Below, in pieces: positions 23,053 through 36,885 of a stretch of DNA of 64,000 nucleotides (the first letter of the stretch is position 1; the number at the start of each line of letters is the position of its first letter). Both the position numbers and the translations under genes were made by a program. The notes under the pieces are model-generated. The model was not told the DNA's origin and searched no databases. It saw only the letters and a list, made by a program, of their open reading frames with translations. Origin of the DNA: Cyprinodon diabolis (Eukaryota > Chordata > Actinopteri > Cyprinodontiformes > Cyprinodontidae); assembly GCA_030533445.1 (NCBI GenBank), contig JARPUW010000032.1:1-64000 (forward strand), read 5' to 3'.

Positions 23053-25178
23053 TTTCACAGTGAGATAATGCCATTTTGGCCTCTGGAGTTGTAACAGACA
23101 AACCATTAATGATACAGCCATGATCTTTTCTGGCAATCATCTAGAGCTGAAAACTAACAATATAAAGTAGATTTGAGCAGATGTTTTTGGTTCCAAGCTT
23201 CAAAACAGAAGTTGAGGCCAAAATGCTCTTTTCACAGTGAGATAATGCCATTTTGGCCTCTGGAGTTGTAACAGACAAACCATTAATGATACAGCCATGA
23301 TCTTTTCTGGCAATCATCTAGAGCTGAAAACTAACAATATAAAGTAGATTTGAGCAGATGTTTTTGCTTCCAAGCTTCAAATCAGAAGTTGAGGCCAAAA
23401 CGCTCATTTCACAGTGAGATAATGCCATTTTGGCCTCTGGAGTTGTAACAGACAAACCATTAATGATACAGCCATGATCTTTTCTGGCAATCATCTAGTG
23501 CTGAAAACTAACAATATAAAGTAGATTTGAGCAGATGTTTTTGGTTCCAAGCTTCAAAACAGAAGTTGAGGCCAAAACGCTCTTTTCACAGTGAGATAAT
23601 GCCATTTTGGCCTCTGGAGTTGTAACAGACAAACCATTAATGATACAGCCATGATCTTTTCTGGCAATCATCTAGAGCTGAAAACTAACAATATAAAGTA
23701 GATTTGAGCAGATGTTTTTGGTTACAAGCTTCAAAACAGAAGGTTGAGGCCAAAACGCTCTTTTCACAGTGAGATAATGCCATTTTGGCCTCTGGAGTTG
23801 TAACAGACAAACCATTAATGATACAGCCATGATCTTTTCTGGCAATCATCTAGAGCTGAAAACTAACAATATAAAGTAGATTTGAGCAGATGTTTATGGT
23901 TCCAAGCTTCAAAACAGAAGTTGAGGCCAAAACGCTCATTTCACAGTGAGATAATGCCATTTTGGCCTCTGGAGTTGTAACAGACAAACCATTAATGATA
24001 CAGCCATGATCTTTTCTGGCAATCATCTAGTGCTGAAAACTAACAATATAAAGTAGATTTGAGCAGATGTTTTTGGTTCCAAGCTTCAAAACAGAAGTTG
24101 AGGCCAAAACGCTCTTTTCACAGTGAGATAATGCCATTTTGGCCTCTGGAGTTGTAACAGACAAACCATTAATGATACAGCCATGATCTTTTCTGGCAAT
24201 CATCTAGAGCTGAAAACTAACAATATAAAGTAGATTTGAGCAGATGTTTTTGGTTACAAGCTTCAAAACAGAAGGTTGAGGCCAAAACGCTCTTTTCACA
24301 GTGAGATAATGCCATTTTGGCCTCTGGAGTTGTAACAGACAAACCATTAATGATACAGCCATGATCTTTTCTGGCAATCATCTAGAGCTGAAAACTAACA
24401 ATATAAAGTAGATTTGAGCACATGTTTATGGTTCCAAGCTTCAAAACAGAACTTGAGGCCAAAACGCTCATTTCACAGTGAGATAATGCCATTTTGGCCT
24501 CTGGAGTTGTAACAGACAAACCATTAATGATACAGCCATGATCTTTTCTGGCAATCATCTAGAGCTGAAAACTAACAATATAAAGTAGATATGAGCAGAT
24601 GTTTTTGGTTCCAAGCTTCAAAACAGAAGTTGAGGCCAAAACGCTCTTTTCACAGTGAGATAATGCCATTTTGGCCTCTGGAGTTGTAACAGACAAACCA
24701 TTAATGATACAGCCATGATCTTTTCTGGCAATCATCTAGAGCTGAAAACGAACAATATAAAGTAGATTTGAGCAGATGTTTTTGGTTCCAAGCTTCAAAA
24801 CAGAAGTTGAGGCCAAAACGCTCTTTTCACAGTGAGATAATGCCATTTTGGCCTCTGGAGTTGTAACAGACAAACCATAAATGATACAGCCATGATCTTT
24901 TCTGGCAATCATCTAGTGCTGAAAACTAACAATATAAAGTAGATTTGAGCAGATGTTTTTGGTTCCAAGCTTCAAAACAGAAGTTGAGGCCAAAACGCTC
25001 TTTTCACAGTGAGATAATGCCATTTTGGCCTCTGGAGTTGTAACAGACAAACCATTAATGATACAGCCATGATCTTTTCTGGCAATCATCTAGAGCTGAA
25101 AACTAACAATATAAAGTAGATTTGAGCAGATGTTTTTGGTTCCAAGCTTCAAAACAGAAGTTGAGGCCAAAATGCTCT
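23053..25178 (+). repeat. Second 31-monomer block, partial copy 2 (12 monomers)
   Basis: Cm, X, T, G, Cta, T, G, L, At, Fc, Ta, Cm repeat the start of 17556-23052 at an offset of 5,497 bp; the Ta marker lies at 19379 and 24876. The copy breaks at 25179, where X follows instead of T. From there the sequence joins another copy of the X-T-G-L-Cm-X-T-G string. Confidence 0.9.
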
Positions 25179-26064
25179 TTTCACAGTGAGATAATGCCAT
25201 TTTGGCCTCTGGAGTTGTAACAGACAAACCATTAATGATACAGCCATGATCTTTTCTGGCAATCATCTAGAGCTGAAAACTAACAATATAAAGTAGATTT
25301 GAGCAGATGTTTTTGCTTCCAAGCTTCAAATCAGAAGTTGAGGCCAAAACGCTCATTTCACAGTGAGATAATGCCATTTTGGCCTCTGGAGTTGTAACAG
25401 ACAAACCATTAATGATACAGCCATGATCTTTTCTGGCAATCATCTAGTGCTGAAAACTAACAATATAAAGTAGATTTGAGCAGATGTTTTTGGTTCCAAG
25501 CTTCAAAACAGAAGTTGAGGCCAAAACGCTCTTTTCACAGTGAGATAATGCCATTTTGGCCTCTGGAGTTGTAACAGACAAACCATTAATGATACAGCCA
25601 TGATCTTTTCTGGCAATCATCTAGAGCTGAAAACTAACAATATAAAGTAGATTTGAGCAGATGTTTTTGGTTACAAGCTTCAAAACAGAAGGTTGAGGCC
25701 AAAACGCTCTTTTCACAGTGAGATAATGCCATTTTGGCCTCTGGAGTTGTAACAGACAAACCATTAATGATACAGCCATGATCTTTTCTGGCAATCATCT
25801 AGAGCTGAAAACTAACAATATAAAGTAGATTTGAGCACATGTTTATGGTTCCAAGCTTCAAAACAGAACTTGAGGCCAAAACGCTCATTTCACAGTGAGA
25901 TAATGCCATTTTGGCCTCTGGAGTTGTAACAGACAAACCATTAATGATACAGCCATGATCTTTTCTGGCAATCATCTAGAGCTGAAAACTAACAATATAA
26001 AGTAGATTTGAGCAGATGTTTTTGGTTCCAAGCTTCAAAACAGAAGTTGAGGCCAAAATGCTCT
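25179..26064 (+). repeat. Five-monomer bridge (X, T, G, L, Cm)
   Basis: This 886-bp stretch continues the local order X, T, G, L, Cm seen at 22344-23229. It links the partial 5,497-bp copy to the 6,208-bp block. All five types are known from neighbouring blocks, so it looks like a recombination join rather than new sequence. Confidence 0.8.
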
Positions 26065-29000
26065 TTTCACAGTGAGATAATGCCATTTTGGCCTCTGGAG
26101 TTGTAACAGACAAACCATTAATGATACAGCCATGATCTTTTCTGGCAATCATCTAGAGCTGAAAACTAACAATATAAAGTAGATTTGAGCAGATGTTTTT
26201 GCTTCCAAGCTTCAAATCAGAAGTTGAGGCCAAAACGCTCATTTCACAGTGAGATAATGCCATTTTGGCCTCTGGAGTTGTAACAGACAAACCATTAATG
26301 ATACAGCCATGATCTTTTCTGGCAATCATCTAGTGCTGAAAACTAACAATATAAAGTAGATTTGAGCAGATGTTTTTGGTTCCAAGCTTCAAAACAGAAG
26401 TTGAGGCCAAAACGCTCTTTTCACAGTGAGATAATGCCATTTTGGCCTCTGGAGTTGTAACAGACAAACCATTAATGATACAGCCATGATCTTTTCTGGC
26501 AATCATCTAGAGCTGAAAACTAACAATATAAAGTAGATTTGAGCAGATGTTTTTGGTTACAAGCTTCAAAACAGAAGGTTGAGGCCAAAACGCTCTTTTC
26601 ACAGTGAGATAATGCCATTTTGGCCTCTGGAGTTGTAACAGACAAACCATTAATGATACAGCCATGATCTTTTCTGGCAATCATCTAGAGCTGAAAACTA
26701 ACAATATAAAGTAGATTTGAGCACATGTTTATGGTTCCAAGCTTCAAAACAGAACTTGAGGCCAAAACGCTCATTTCACAGTGAGATAATGCCATTTTGG
26801 CCTCTGGAGTTGTAACAGACAAACCATTAATGATACAGCCATGATCTTTTCTGGCAATCATCTAGAGCTGAAAACTAACAATATAAAGTAGATATGAGCA
26901 GATGTTTTTGGTTCCAAGCTTCAAAACAGAAGTTGAGGCCAAAACGCTCTTTTCACAGTGAGATAATGCCATTTTGGCCTCTGGAGTTGTAACAGACAAA
27001 CCATTAATGATACAGCCATGATCTTTTCTGGCAATCATCTAGAGCTGAAAACGAACAATATAAAGTAGATTTGAGCAGATGTTTTTGGTTCCAAGCTTCA
27101 AAACAGAAGTTGAGGCCAAAACGCTCTTTTCACAGTGAGATAATGCCATTTTGGCCTCTGGAGTTGTAACAGACAAACCATAAATGATACAGCCATGATC
27201 TTTTCTGGCAATCATCTAGTGCTGAAAACTAACAATATAAAGTAGATTTGAGCAGATGTTTTTGGTTCCAAGCTTCAAAACAGAAGTTGAGGCCAAAACG
27301 CTCTTTTCACAGTGAGATAATGCCATTTTGGCCTCTGGAGTTGTAACAGACAAACCATTAATGATACAGCCATGATCTTTTCTGGCAATCATCTAGAGCT
27401 GAAAACTAACAATATAAAGTAGATTTGAGCAGATGTTTTTGGTTCCAAGCTTCAAAACAGAAGTTGAGGCCAAAATGCTCTTTTCACAGTGAGATAATGC
27501 CATTTTGGCCTCTGGAGTTGTAACAGACAAACCATTAATGATACAGCCATGATCTTTTCTGGCAATCATCTAGAGCTGAAAACTAACAATATAAAGTAGA
27601 TTTGAGCAGATGTTTTTGCTTCCAAGCTTCAAATCAGAAGTTGAGGCCAAAACGCTCATTTCACAGTGAGATAATGCCATTTTGGCCTCTGGAGTTGTAA
27701 CAGACAAACCATTAATGATACAGCCATGATCTTTTCTGGCAATCATCTAGAGCTGAAAACTAACAATATAAAGTAGATTTGAGCAGATGTTTTTGGTTAC
27801 AAGCTTCAAAACATAAGGTTGAGGCCAAAACGCTCTTTTTCACAGTGAGATAATGCCATTTTGGCCTCTGGAGTTGTAACAGACAAACCATTAATGATAC
27901 AGCCATGATCTTTTCTGGCAATCATCTAGAGCTGAAAACTAACAATATAAAGTAGATTTGAGCACATGTTTATGGTTCCAAGCTTCAAAACAGAACTTGA
28001 GGCCAAAACGCTCATTTCACAGTGAGATAATGCCATTTTGGCCTCTGGAGTTGTAACAGACAAACCATTAATGATACAGCCATGATCTTTTCTGGCAATC
28101 ATCTAGAGCTGAAAACTAACAATATAAAGTAGATTTGAGTAGATGTTTTTGGTTCCAAGCTTCAAAACAGAAGTTGAGGCCAAAACGCTCTTTTCACAGT
28201 GAGATAATGCCATTTTGGCCTCTGGAGTTGTAACAGACAAACCATTAATGATACAGCCATGATCTTTTCTGGCAATCATCTAGAGCTGAAAACTAACAAT
28301 ATAAAGTAGATTTGAGCAGATGTTTTTGGTTACAAGCTTCAAAACAGAAGGTTGAGGCCAAAACGCTCTTTTCACAGTGAGATAATGCCATTTTGGCCTC
28401 TGGAGTTGTAACAGACAAACCATTAATGATACAGCCATGATCTTTTCTGGCAATCATCTAGAGCTGAAAACTAACAATATAAAGTAGATTTGAGCAGATG
28501 TTTTTGGTTACAAGCTTCAAAACAGAAGGTTGAGGCCAAAACGCTCTTTTCACAGTGAGATAATGCCATTTTGGCCTCTGGAGTTGTAACAGACAAACCA
28601 TTAATGATACACCCATGATCTTTTCTGGCAATCATCTAGAGCTGAAAACTAACAATATAAAGTAGATTTGAGCAGATGTTTTTGCTTCCAAGCTTCAAAT
28701 CAGAAGTTGAGGCCAAAACGCTCATTTCACAGTGAGATAATGCCATTTTGGCCTCTGGAGTTGTAACAGACAAACCATTAATGATACAGCCATGATCTTT
28801 TCTGGCAATCATCTAGTGCTGAAAACTAACAATATAAAGTAGATTTGAGCAGATGTTTTTGGTTCCAAGCTTCAAAACAGAAGTTGAGGCCAAAACGCTC
28901 TTTTCACAGTGAGATAATGCCATTTTGGCCTCTGGAGTTGTAACAGACAAACCATTAATGATACAGCCATGATCTTTTCTGGCAATCATCTAGAGCTGAA

Positions 29001-32000
29001 AACTAACAATATAAAGTAGATTTGAGCAGATGTTTTTGGTTACAAGCTTCAAAACAGAAGGTTGAGGCCAAAACGCTCTTTTCACAGTGAGATAATGCCA
29101 TTTTGGCCTCTGGAGTTGTAACAGACAAACCATTAATGATACAGCCATGATCTTTTCTGGCAATCATCTAGAGCTGAAAACTAACAATATAAAGTAGATT
29201 TGAGCACATGTTTATGGTTCCAAGCTTCAAAACAGAACTTGAGGCCAAAACGCTCATTTCACAGTGAGATAATGCCATTTTGGCCTCTGGAGTTGTAACA
29301 GACAAACCATTAATGATACAGCCATGATCTTTTCTGGCAATCATCTAGTGCTGAAAACTAACAATATAAAGTAGATTTGAGCAGATGTTTTTGGTTCCAA
29401 GCTTCAAAACAGAAGTTGAGGCCAAAACGCTCTTTTCACAGTGAGATAATGCCATTTTGGCCTCTGGAGTTGTAACAGACAAACCATTAATGATACAGCC
29501 ATGATCTTTTCTGGCAATCATCTAGAGCTGAAAACTAACAATATAAAGTAGATTTGAGCAGATGTTTTTGGTTCCAAGCTTCAAAACAGAAGTTGAGGCC
29601 AAAATGCTCTTTTCACAGTGAGATAATGCCATTTTGGCCTCTGGAGTTGTAACAGACAAACCATTAATGATACAGCCATGATCTTTTCTGGCAATCATCT
29701 AGTGCTGAAAACTAACAATATAAAGTAGATTTGAGCAGATGTTTTTGGTTCCAAGCTTCAAAACAGAAGTTGAGGCCAAAACGCTCTTTTCACAGTGAGA
29801 TAATGCCATTTTGGCCTCTGGAGTTGTAACAGACAAACCATTAATGATACAGCCATGATCTTTTCTGGCAATCATCTAGAGCTGAAAACTAACAATATAA
29901 AGTAGATTTGAGCAGATGTTTTTGGTTACAAGCTTCAAAACAGAAGGTTGAGGCCAAAACGCTCTTTTCACAGTGAGATAGTGCCATTTTGGCCTCTGGA
30001 GTTGTAACAGACAAACCATTAATGATACAGCCATGATCTTTTCTGGCAATCATCTAGAGCTGAAAACTAACAATATAAAGTAGATTTGAGCAGATGTTTT
30101 TGGTTACAAGCTTCAAAACAGAAGGTTGAGGCCAAAACGCTCATTTCACAGTGAGATAATGCCATTTTGGCCTCTGGAGTTGTAACAGACAAACCATTAA
30201 TGATACAGCCATGATCTTTTCTGGCAATCATCTAGAGCTGAAAACTAACAATATAAAGTAGATTTGAGCAGATGTTTTTGGTTACAAGCTTCAAAACAGA
30301 AGGTTGAGGCCAAAACGCTCTTTTCACAGTGAGATAATGCCATTTTGGCCTCTGGAGTTGTAACAGACAAACCATTAATGATACAGCCATGATCTTTTCT
30401 GGCAATCATCTAGTGCTGAAAACTAACAATATATAAAGTAGATTTGAGCAGATGTTTTTGGTTCTAAGCTTCAAAACAGAAGTTGAGGCCAAAACGCTCT
30501 TTTCACAGTGAGATAATGCCATTTTGGCCTCTGGAGTTGTAACAGACAAACCATTAATGATACAGCCATGATCTTTTCTGGCAATCATCTAGAGCTGAAA
30601 ACTAACAATATAAAGTAGATTTGAGCAGATGTTTATGGTTCCAAGCTTCAAAACAGAAGTTGAGGCCAAAACGCTCATTTCACAGTGAGATAATGCCATT
30701 TTGGCCTCTGGAGTTGTAACAGACAAACCATTAATGATACAGCCATGATCTTTTCTGGCAATCATCTAGAGCTGAAAACTAACAATATAAAGTAGATTTG
30801 AGCAGATGTTTTTGGTTACAAGCTTCAAAACAGAAGGTTGAGGCCAAAACGCTCTTTTCACAGTGAGATAATGCCATTTTGGCCTCTGGAGTTGTAACAG
30901 ACAAACCATTAATGATACAGCCATGATCTTTTCTGGCAATCATCTAGAGCTGAAAACTAACAATATAAAGTAGATTTGAGCAGATGTTTTTGCTTCCAAG
31001 CTTCAAATCAGAAGTTGAGGCCAAAACGCTCATTTCACAGTGAGATAATGCCATTTTGGCCTCTGGAGTTGTAACAGACAAACCATTAATGATACAGCCA
31101 TGATCTTTTCTGGCAATCATCTAGTGCTGAAAACTAACAATATAAAGTAGATTTGAGCAGATGTTTTTGGTTCCAAGCTTCAAAACAGAAGTTGAGGCCA
31201 AAACGCTCTTTTCACAGTGAGATAATGCCATTTTGGCCTCTGGAGTTGTAACAGACAAACCATTAATGATACAGCCATGATCTTTTCTGGCAATCATCTA
31301 GAGCTGAAAACTAACAATATAAAGTAGATTTGAGCAGATGTTTTTGGTTACAAGCTTCAAAACAGAAGGTTGAGGCCAAAACGCTCTTTTCACAGTGAGA
31401 TAATGCCATTTTGGCCTCTGGAGTTGTAACAGACAAACCATTAATGATACAGCCATGATCTTTTCTGGCAATCATCTAGAGCTGAAAACTAACAATATAA
31501 AGTAGATTTGAGCACATGTTTATGGTTCCAAGCTTCAAAACAGAACTTGAGGCCAAAACGCTCATTTCACAGTGAGATAATGCCATTTTGGCCTCTGGAG
31601 TTGTAACAGACAAACCATTAATGATACAGCCATGATCTTTTCTGGCAATCATCTAGAGCTGAAAACTAACAATATAAAGTAGATATGAGCAGATGTTTTT
31701 GGTTCCAAGCTTCAAAACAGAAGTTGAGGCCAAAACGCTCTTTTCACAGTGAGATAATGCCATTTTGGCCTCTGGAGTTGTAACAGACAAACCATTAATG
31801 ATACAGCCATGATCTTTTCTGGCAATCATCTAGAGCTGAAAACGAACAATATAAAGTAGATTTGAGCAGATGTTTTTGGTTCCAAGCTTCAAAACAGAAG
31901 TTGAGGCCAAAACGCTCTTTTCACAGTGAGATAATGCCATTTTGGCCTCTGGAGTTGTAACAGACAAACCATAAATGATACAGCCATGATCTTTTCTGGC

Positions 32001-32272
32001 AATCATCTAGTGCTGAAAACTAACAATATAAAGTAGATTTGAGCAGATGTTTTTGGTTCCAAGCTTCAAAACAGAAGTTGAGGCCAAAACGCTCTTTTCA
32101 CAGTGAGATAATGCCATTTTGGCCTCTGGAGTTGTAACAGACAAACCATTAATGATACAGCCATGATCTTTTCTGGCAATCATCTAGAGCTGAAAACTAA
32201 CAATATAAAGTAGATTTGAGCAGATGTTTTTGGTTCCAAGCTTCAAAACAGAAGTTGAGGCCAAAACGCTCT
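26065..32272 (+). repeat. 35-monomer block, copy 1 (6,208 bp)
   Basis: The order is X, T, G, L, At, Fc, Ta, Cm, X, G2, L, Cs, G, G, Xc, T, G, L, T, Cm, T, G, Gp, G, Tt, Cta, G, X, T, G, L, At, Fc, Ta, C. It is a larger composite: an 8-mer HOR followed by most of the 31-monomer block of 6556-12055. The length checks as 35 x 177 + 13 = 6,208. The last monomer has the CpG form (C) where Cm usually stands. Confidence 0.9.
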
Positions 32273-35200
32273 TTTCACAGTGAGATAATGCCATTTTGGC
32301 CTCTGGAGTTGTAACAGACAAACCATTAATGATACAGCCATGATCTTTTCTGGCAATCATCTAGAGCTGAAAACTAACAATATAAAGTAGATTTGAGCAG
32401 ATGTTTTTGCTTCCAAGCTTCAAATCAGAAGTTGAGGCCAAAACGCTCATTTCACAGTGAGATAATGCCATTTTGGCCTCTGGAGTTGTAACAGACAAAC
32501 CATTAATGATACAGCCATGATCTTTTCTGGCAATCATCTAGTGCTGAAAACTAACAATATAAAGTAGATTTGAGCAGATGTTTTTGGTTCCAAGCTTCAA
32601 AACAGAAGTTGAGGCCAAAACGCTCTTTTCACAGTGAGATAATGCCATTTTGGCCTCTGGAGTTGTAACAGACAAACCATTAATGATACAGCCATGATCT
32701 TTTCTGGCAATCATCTAGAGCTGAAAACTAACAATATAAAGTAGATTTGAGCAGATGTTTTTGGTTACAAGCTTCAAAACAGAAGGTTGAGGCCAAAACG
32801 CTCTTTTCACAGTGAGATAATGCCATTTTGGCCTCTGGAGTTGTAACAGACAAACCATTAATGATACAGCCATGATCTTTTCTGGCAATCATCTAGAGCT
32901 GAAAACTAACAATATAAAGTAGATTTGAGCACATGTTTATGGTTCCAAGCTTCAAAACAGAACTTGAGGCCAAAACGCTCATTTCACAGTGAGATAATGC
33001 CATTTTGGCCTCTGGAGTTGTAACAGACAAACCATTAATGATACAGCCATGATCTTTTCTGGCAATCATCTAGAGCTGAAAACTAACAATATAAAGTAGA
33101 TATGAGCAGATGTTTTTGGTTCCAAGCTTCAAAACAGAAGTTGAGGCCAAAACGCTCTTTTCACAGTGAGATAATGCCATTTTGGCCTCTGGAGTTGTAA
33201 CAGACAAACCATTAATGATACAGCCATGATCTTTTCTGGCAATCATCTAGAGCTGAAAACGAACAATATAAAGTAGATTTGAGCAGATGTTTTTGGTTCC
33301 AAGCTTCAAAACAGAAGTTGAGGCCAAAACGCTCTTTTCACAGTGAGATAATGCCATTTTGGCCTCTGGAGTTGTAACAGACAAACCATAAATGATACAG
33401 CCATGATCTTTTCTGGCAATCATCTAGTGCTGAAAACTAACAATATAAAGTAGATTTGAGCAGATGTTTTTGGTTCCAAGCTTCAAAACAGAAGTTGAGG
33501 CCAAAACGCTCTTTTCACAGTGAGATAATGCCATTTTGGCCTCTGGAGTTGTAACAGACAAACCATTAATGATACAGCCATGATCTTTTCTGGCAATCAT
33601 CTAGAGCTGAAAACTAACAATATAAAGTAGATTTGAGCAGATGTTTTTGGTTCCAAGCTTCAAAACAGAAGTTGAGGCCAAAATGCTCTTTTCACAGTGA
33701 GATAATGCCATTTTGGCCTCTGGAGTTGTAACAGACAAACCATTAATGATACAGCCATGATCTTTTCTGGCAATCATCTAGAGCTGAAAACTAACAATAT
33801 AAAGTAGATTTGAGCAGATGTTTTTGCTTCCAAGCTTCAAATCAGAAGTTGAGGCCAAAACGCTCATTTCACAGTGAGATAATGCCATTTTGGCCTCTGG
33901 AGTTGTAACAGACAAACCATTAATGATACAGCCATGATCTTTTCTGGCAATCATCTAGAGCTGAAAACTAACAATATAAAGTAGATTTGAGCAGATGTTT
34001 TTGGTTACAAGCTTCAAAACATAAGGTTGAGGCCAAAACGCTCTTTTTCACAGTGAGATAATGCCATTTTGGCCTCTGGAGTTGTAACAGACAAACCATT
34101 AATGATACAGCCATGATCTTTTCTGGCAATCATCTAGAGCTGAAAACTAACAATATAAAGTAGATTTGAGCACATGTTTATGGTTCCAAGCTTCAAAACA
34201 GAACTTGAGGCCAAAACGCTCATTTCACAGTGAGATAATGCCATTTTGGCCTCTGGAGTTGTAACAGACAAACCATTAATGATACAGCCATGATCTTTTC
34301 TGGCAATCATCTAGAGCTGAAAACTAACAATATAAAGTAGATTTGAGCAGATGTTTTTGGTTCCAAGCTTCAAAACAGAAGTTGAGGCCAAAACGCTCTT
34401 TTCACAGTGAGATAATGCCATTTTGGCCTCTGGAGTTGTAACAGACAAACCATTAATGATACAGCCATGATCTTTTCTGGCAATCATCTAGAGCTGAAAA
34501 CTAACAATATAAAGTAGATTTGAGCAGATGTTTTTGGTTACAAGCTTCAAAACAGAAGGTTGAGGCCAAAACGCTCTTTTCACAGTGAGATAATGCCATT
34601 TTGGCCTCTGGAGTTGTAACAGACAAACCATTAATGATACAGCCATGATCTTTTCTGGCAATCATCTAGAGCTGAAAACTAACAATATAAAGTAGATTTG
34701 AGCAGATGTTTTTGGTTACAAGCTTCAAAACAGAAGGTTGAGGCCAAAACGCTCTTTTCACAGTGAGATAATGCCATTTTGGCCTCTGGAGTTGTAACAG
34801 ACAAACCATTAATGATACACCCATGATCTTTTCTGGCAATCATCTAGAGCTGAAAACTAACAATATAAAGTAGATTTGAGCAGATGTTTTTGCTTCCAAG
34901 CTTCAAATCAGAAGTTGAGGCCAAAACGCTCATTTCACAGTGAGATAATGCCATTTTGGCCTCTGGAGTTGTAACAGACAAACCATTAATGATACAGCCA
35001 TGATCTTTTCTGGCAATCATCTAGTGCTGAAAACTAACAATATAAAGTAGATTTGAGCAGATGTTTTTGGTTCCAAGCTTCAAAACAGAAGTTGAGGCCA
35101 AAACGCTCTTTTCACAGTGAGATAATGCCATTTTGGCCTCTGGAGTTGTAACAGACAAACCATTAATGATACAGCCATGATCTTTTCTGGCAATCATCTA

Positions 35201-36885
35201 GAGCTGAAAACTAACAATATAAAGTAGATTTGAGCAGATGTTTTTGGTTACAAGCTTCAAAACAGAAGGTTGAGGCCAAAACGCTCTTTTCACAGTGAGA
35301 TAATGCCATTTTGGCCTCTGGAGTTGTAACAGACAAACCATTAATGATACAGCCATGATCTTTTCTGGCAATCATCTAGAGCTGAAAACTAACAATATAA
35401 AGTAGATTTGAGCACATGTTTATGGTTCCAAGCTTCAAAACAGAACTTGAGGCCAAAACGCTCATTTCACAGTGAGATAATGCCATTTTGGCCTCTGGAG
35501 TTGTAACAGACAAACCATTAATGATACAGCCATGATCTTTTCTGGCAATCATCTAGTGCTGAAAACTAACAATATAAAGTAGATTTGAGCAGATGTTTTT
35601 GGTTCCAAGCTTCAAAACAGAAGTTGAGGCCAAAACGCTCTTTTCACAGTGAGATAATGCCATTTTGGCCTCTGGAGTTGTAACAGACAAACCATTAATG
35701 ATACAGCCATGATCTTTTCTGGCAATCATCTAGAGCTGAAAACTAACAATATAAAGTAGATTTGAGCAGATGTTTTTGGTTCCAAGCTTCAAAACAGAAG
35801 TTGAGGCCAAAATGCTCTTTTCACAGTGAGATAATGCCATTTTGGCCTCTGGAGTTGTAACAGACAAACCATTAATGATACAGCCATGATCTTTTCTGGC
35901 AATCATCTAGTGCTGAAAACTAACAATATAAAGTAGATTTGAGCAGATGTTTTTGGTTCCAAGCTTCAAAACAGAAGTTGAGGCCAAAACGCTCTTTTCA
36001 CAGTGAGATAATGCCATTTTGGCCTCTGGAGTTGTAACAGACAAACCATTAATGATACAGCCATGATCTTTTCTGGCAATCATCTAGAGCTGAAAACTAA
36101 CAATATAAAGTAGATTTGAGCAGATGTTTTTGGTTACAAGCTTCAAAACAGAAGGTTGAGGCCAAAACGCTCTTTTCACAGTGAGATAGTGCCATTTTGG
36201 CCTCTGGAGTTGTAACAGACAAACCATTAATGATACAGCCATGATCTTTTCTGGCAATCATCTAGAGCTGAAAACTAACAATATAAAGTAGATTTGAGCA
36301 GATGTTTTTGGTTACAAGCTTCAAAACAGAAGGTTGAGGCCAAAACGCTCATTTCACAGTGAGATAATGCCATTTTGGCCTCTGGAGTTGTAACAGACAA
36401 ACCATTAATGATACAGCCATGATCTTTTCTGGCAATCATCTAGAGCTGAAAACTAACAATATAAAGTAGATTTGAGCAGATGTTTTTGGTTACAAGCTTC
36501 AAAACAGAAGGTTGAGGCCAAAACGCTCTTTTCACAGTGAGATAATGCCATTTTGGCCTCTGGAGTTGTAACAGACAAACCATTAATGATACAGCCATGA
36601 TCTTTTCTGGCAATCATCTAGTGCTGAAAACTAACAATATATAAAGTAGATTTGAGCAGATGTTTTTGGTTCTAAGCTTCAAAACAGAAGTTGAGGCCAA
36701 AACGCTCTTTTCACAGTGAGATAATGCCATTTTGGCCTCTGGAGTTGTAACAGACAAACCATTAATGATACAGCCATGATCTTTTCTGGCAATCATCTAG
36801 AGCTGAAAACTAACAATATAAAGTAGATTTGAGCAGATGTTTATGGTTCCAAGCTTCAAAACAGAAGTTGAGGCCAAAACGCTCA
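32273..36885 (+). repeat. 35-monomer block, partial copy 2 (26 monomers, 4,613 bp)
   Basis: This copy begins again at X and repeats 26 monomers through Cta at an offset of 6,208 bp; the caaaacataa marker lies at 27807 and 34015, and Tt at 30.4 and 36.6 kb. One site differs: the Cs monomer of copy 1 (C126T, gagtag, 28015) reads as consensus at 34223. The order breaks at 36886, where C replaces the expected G. Confidence 0.9.
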
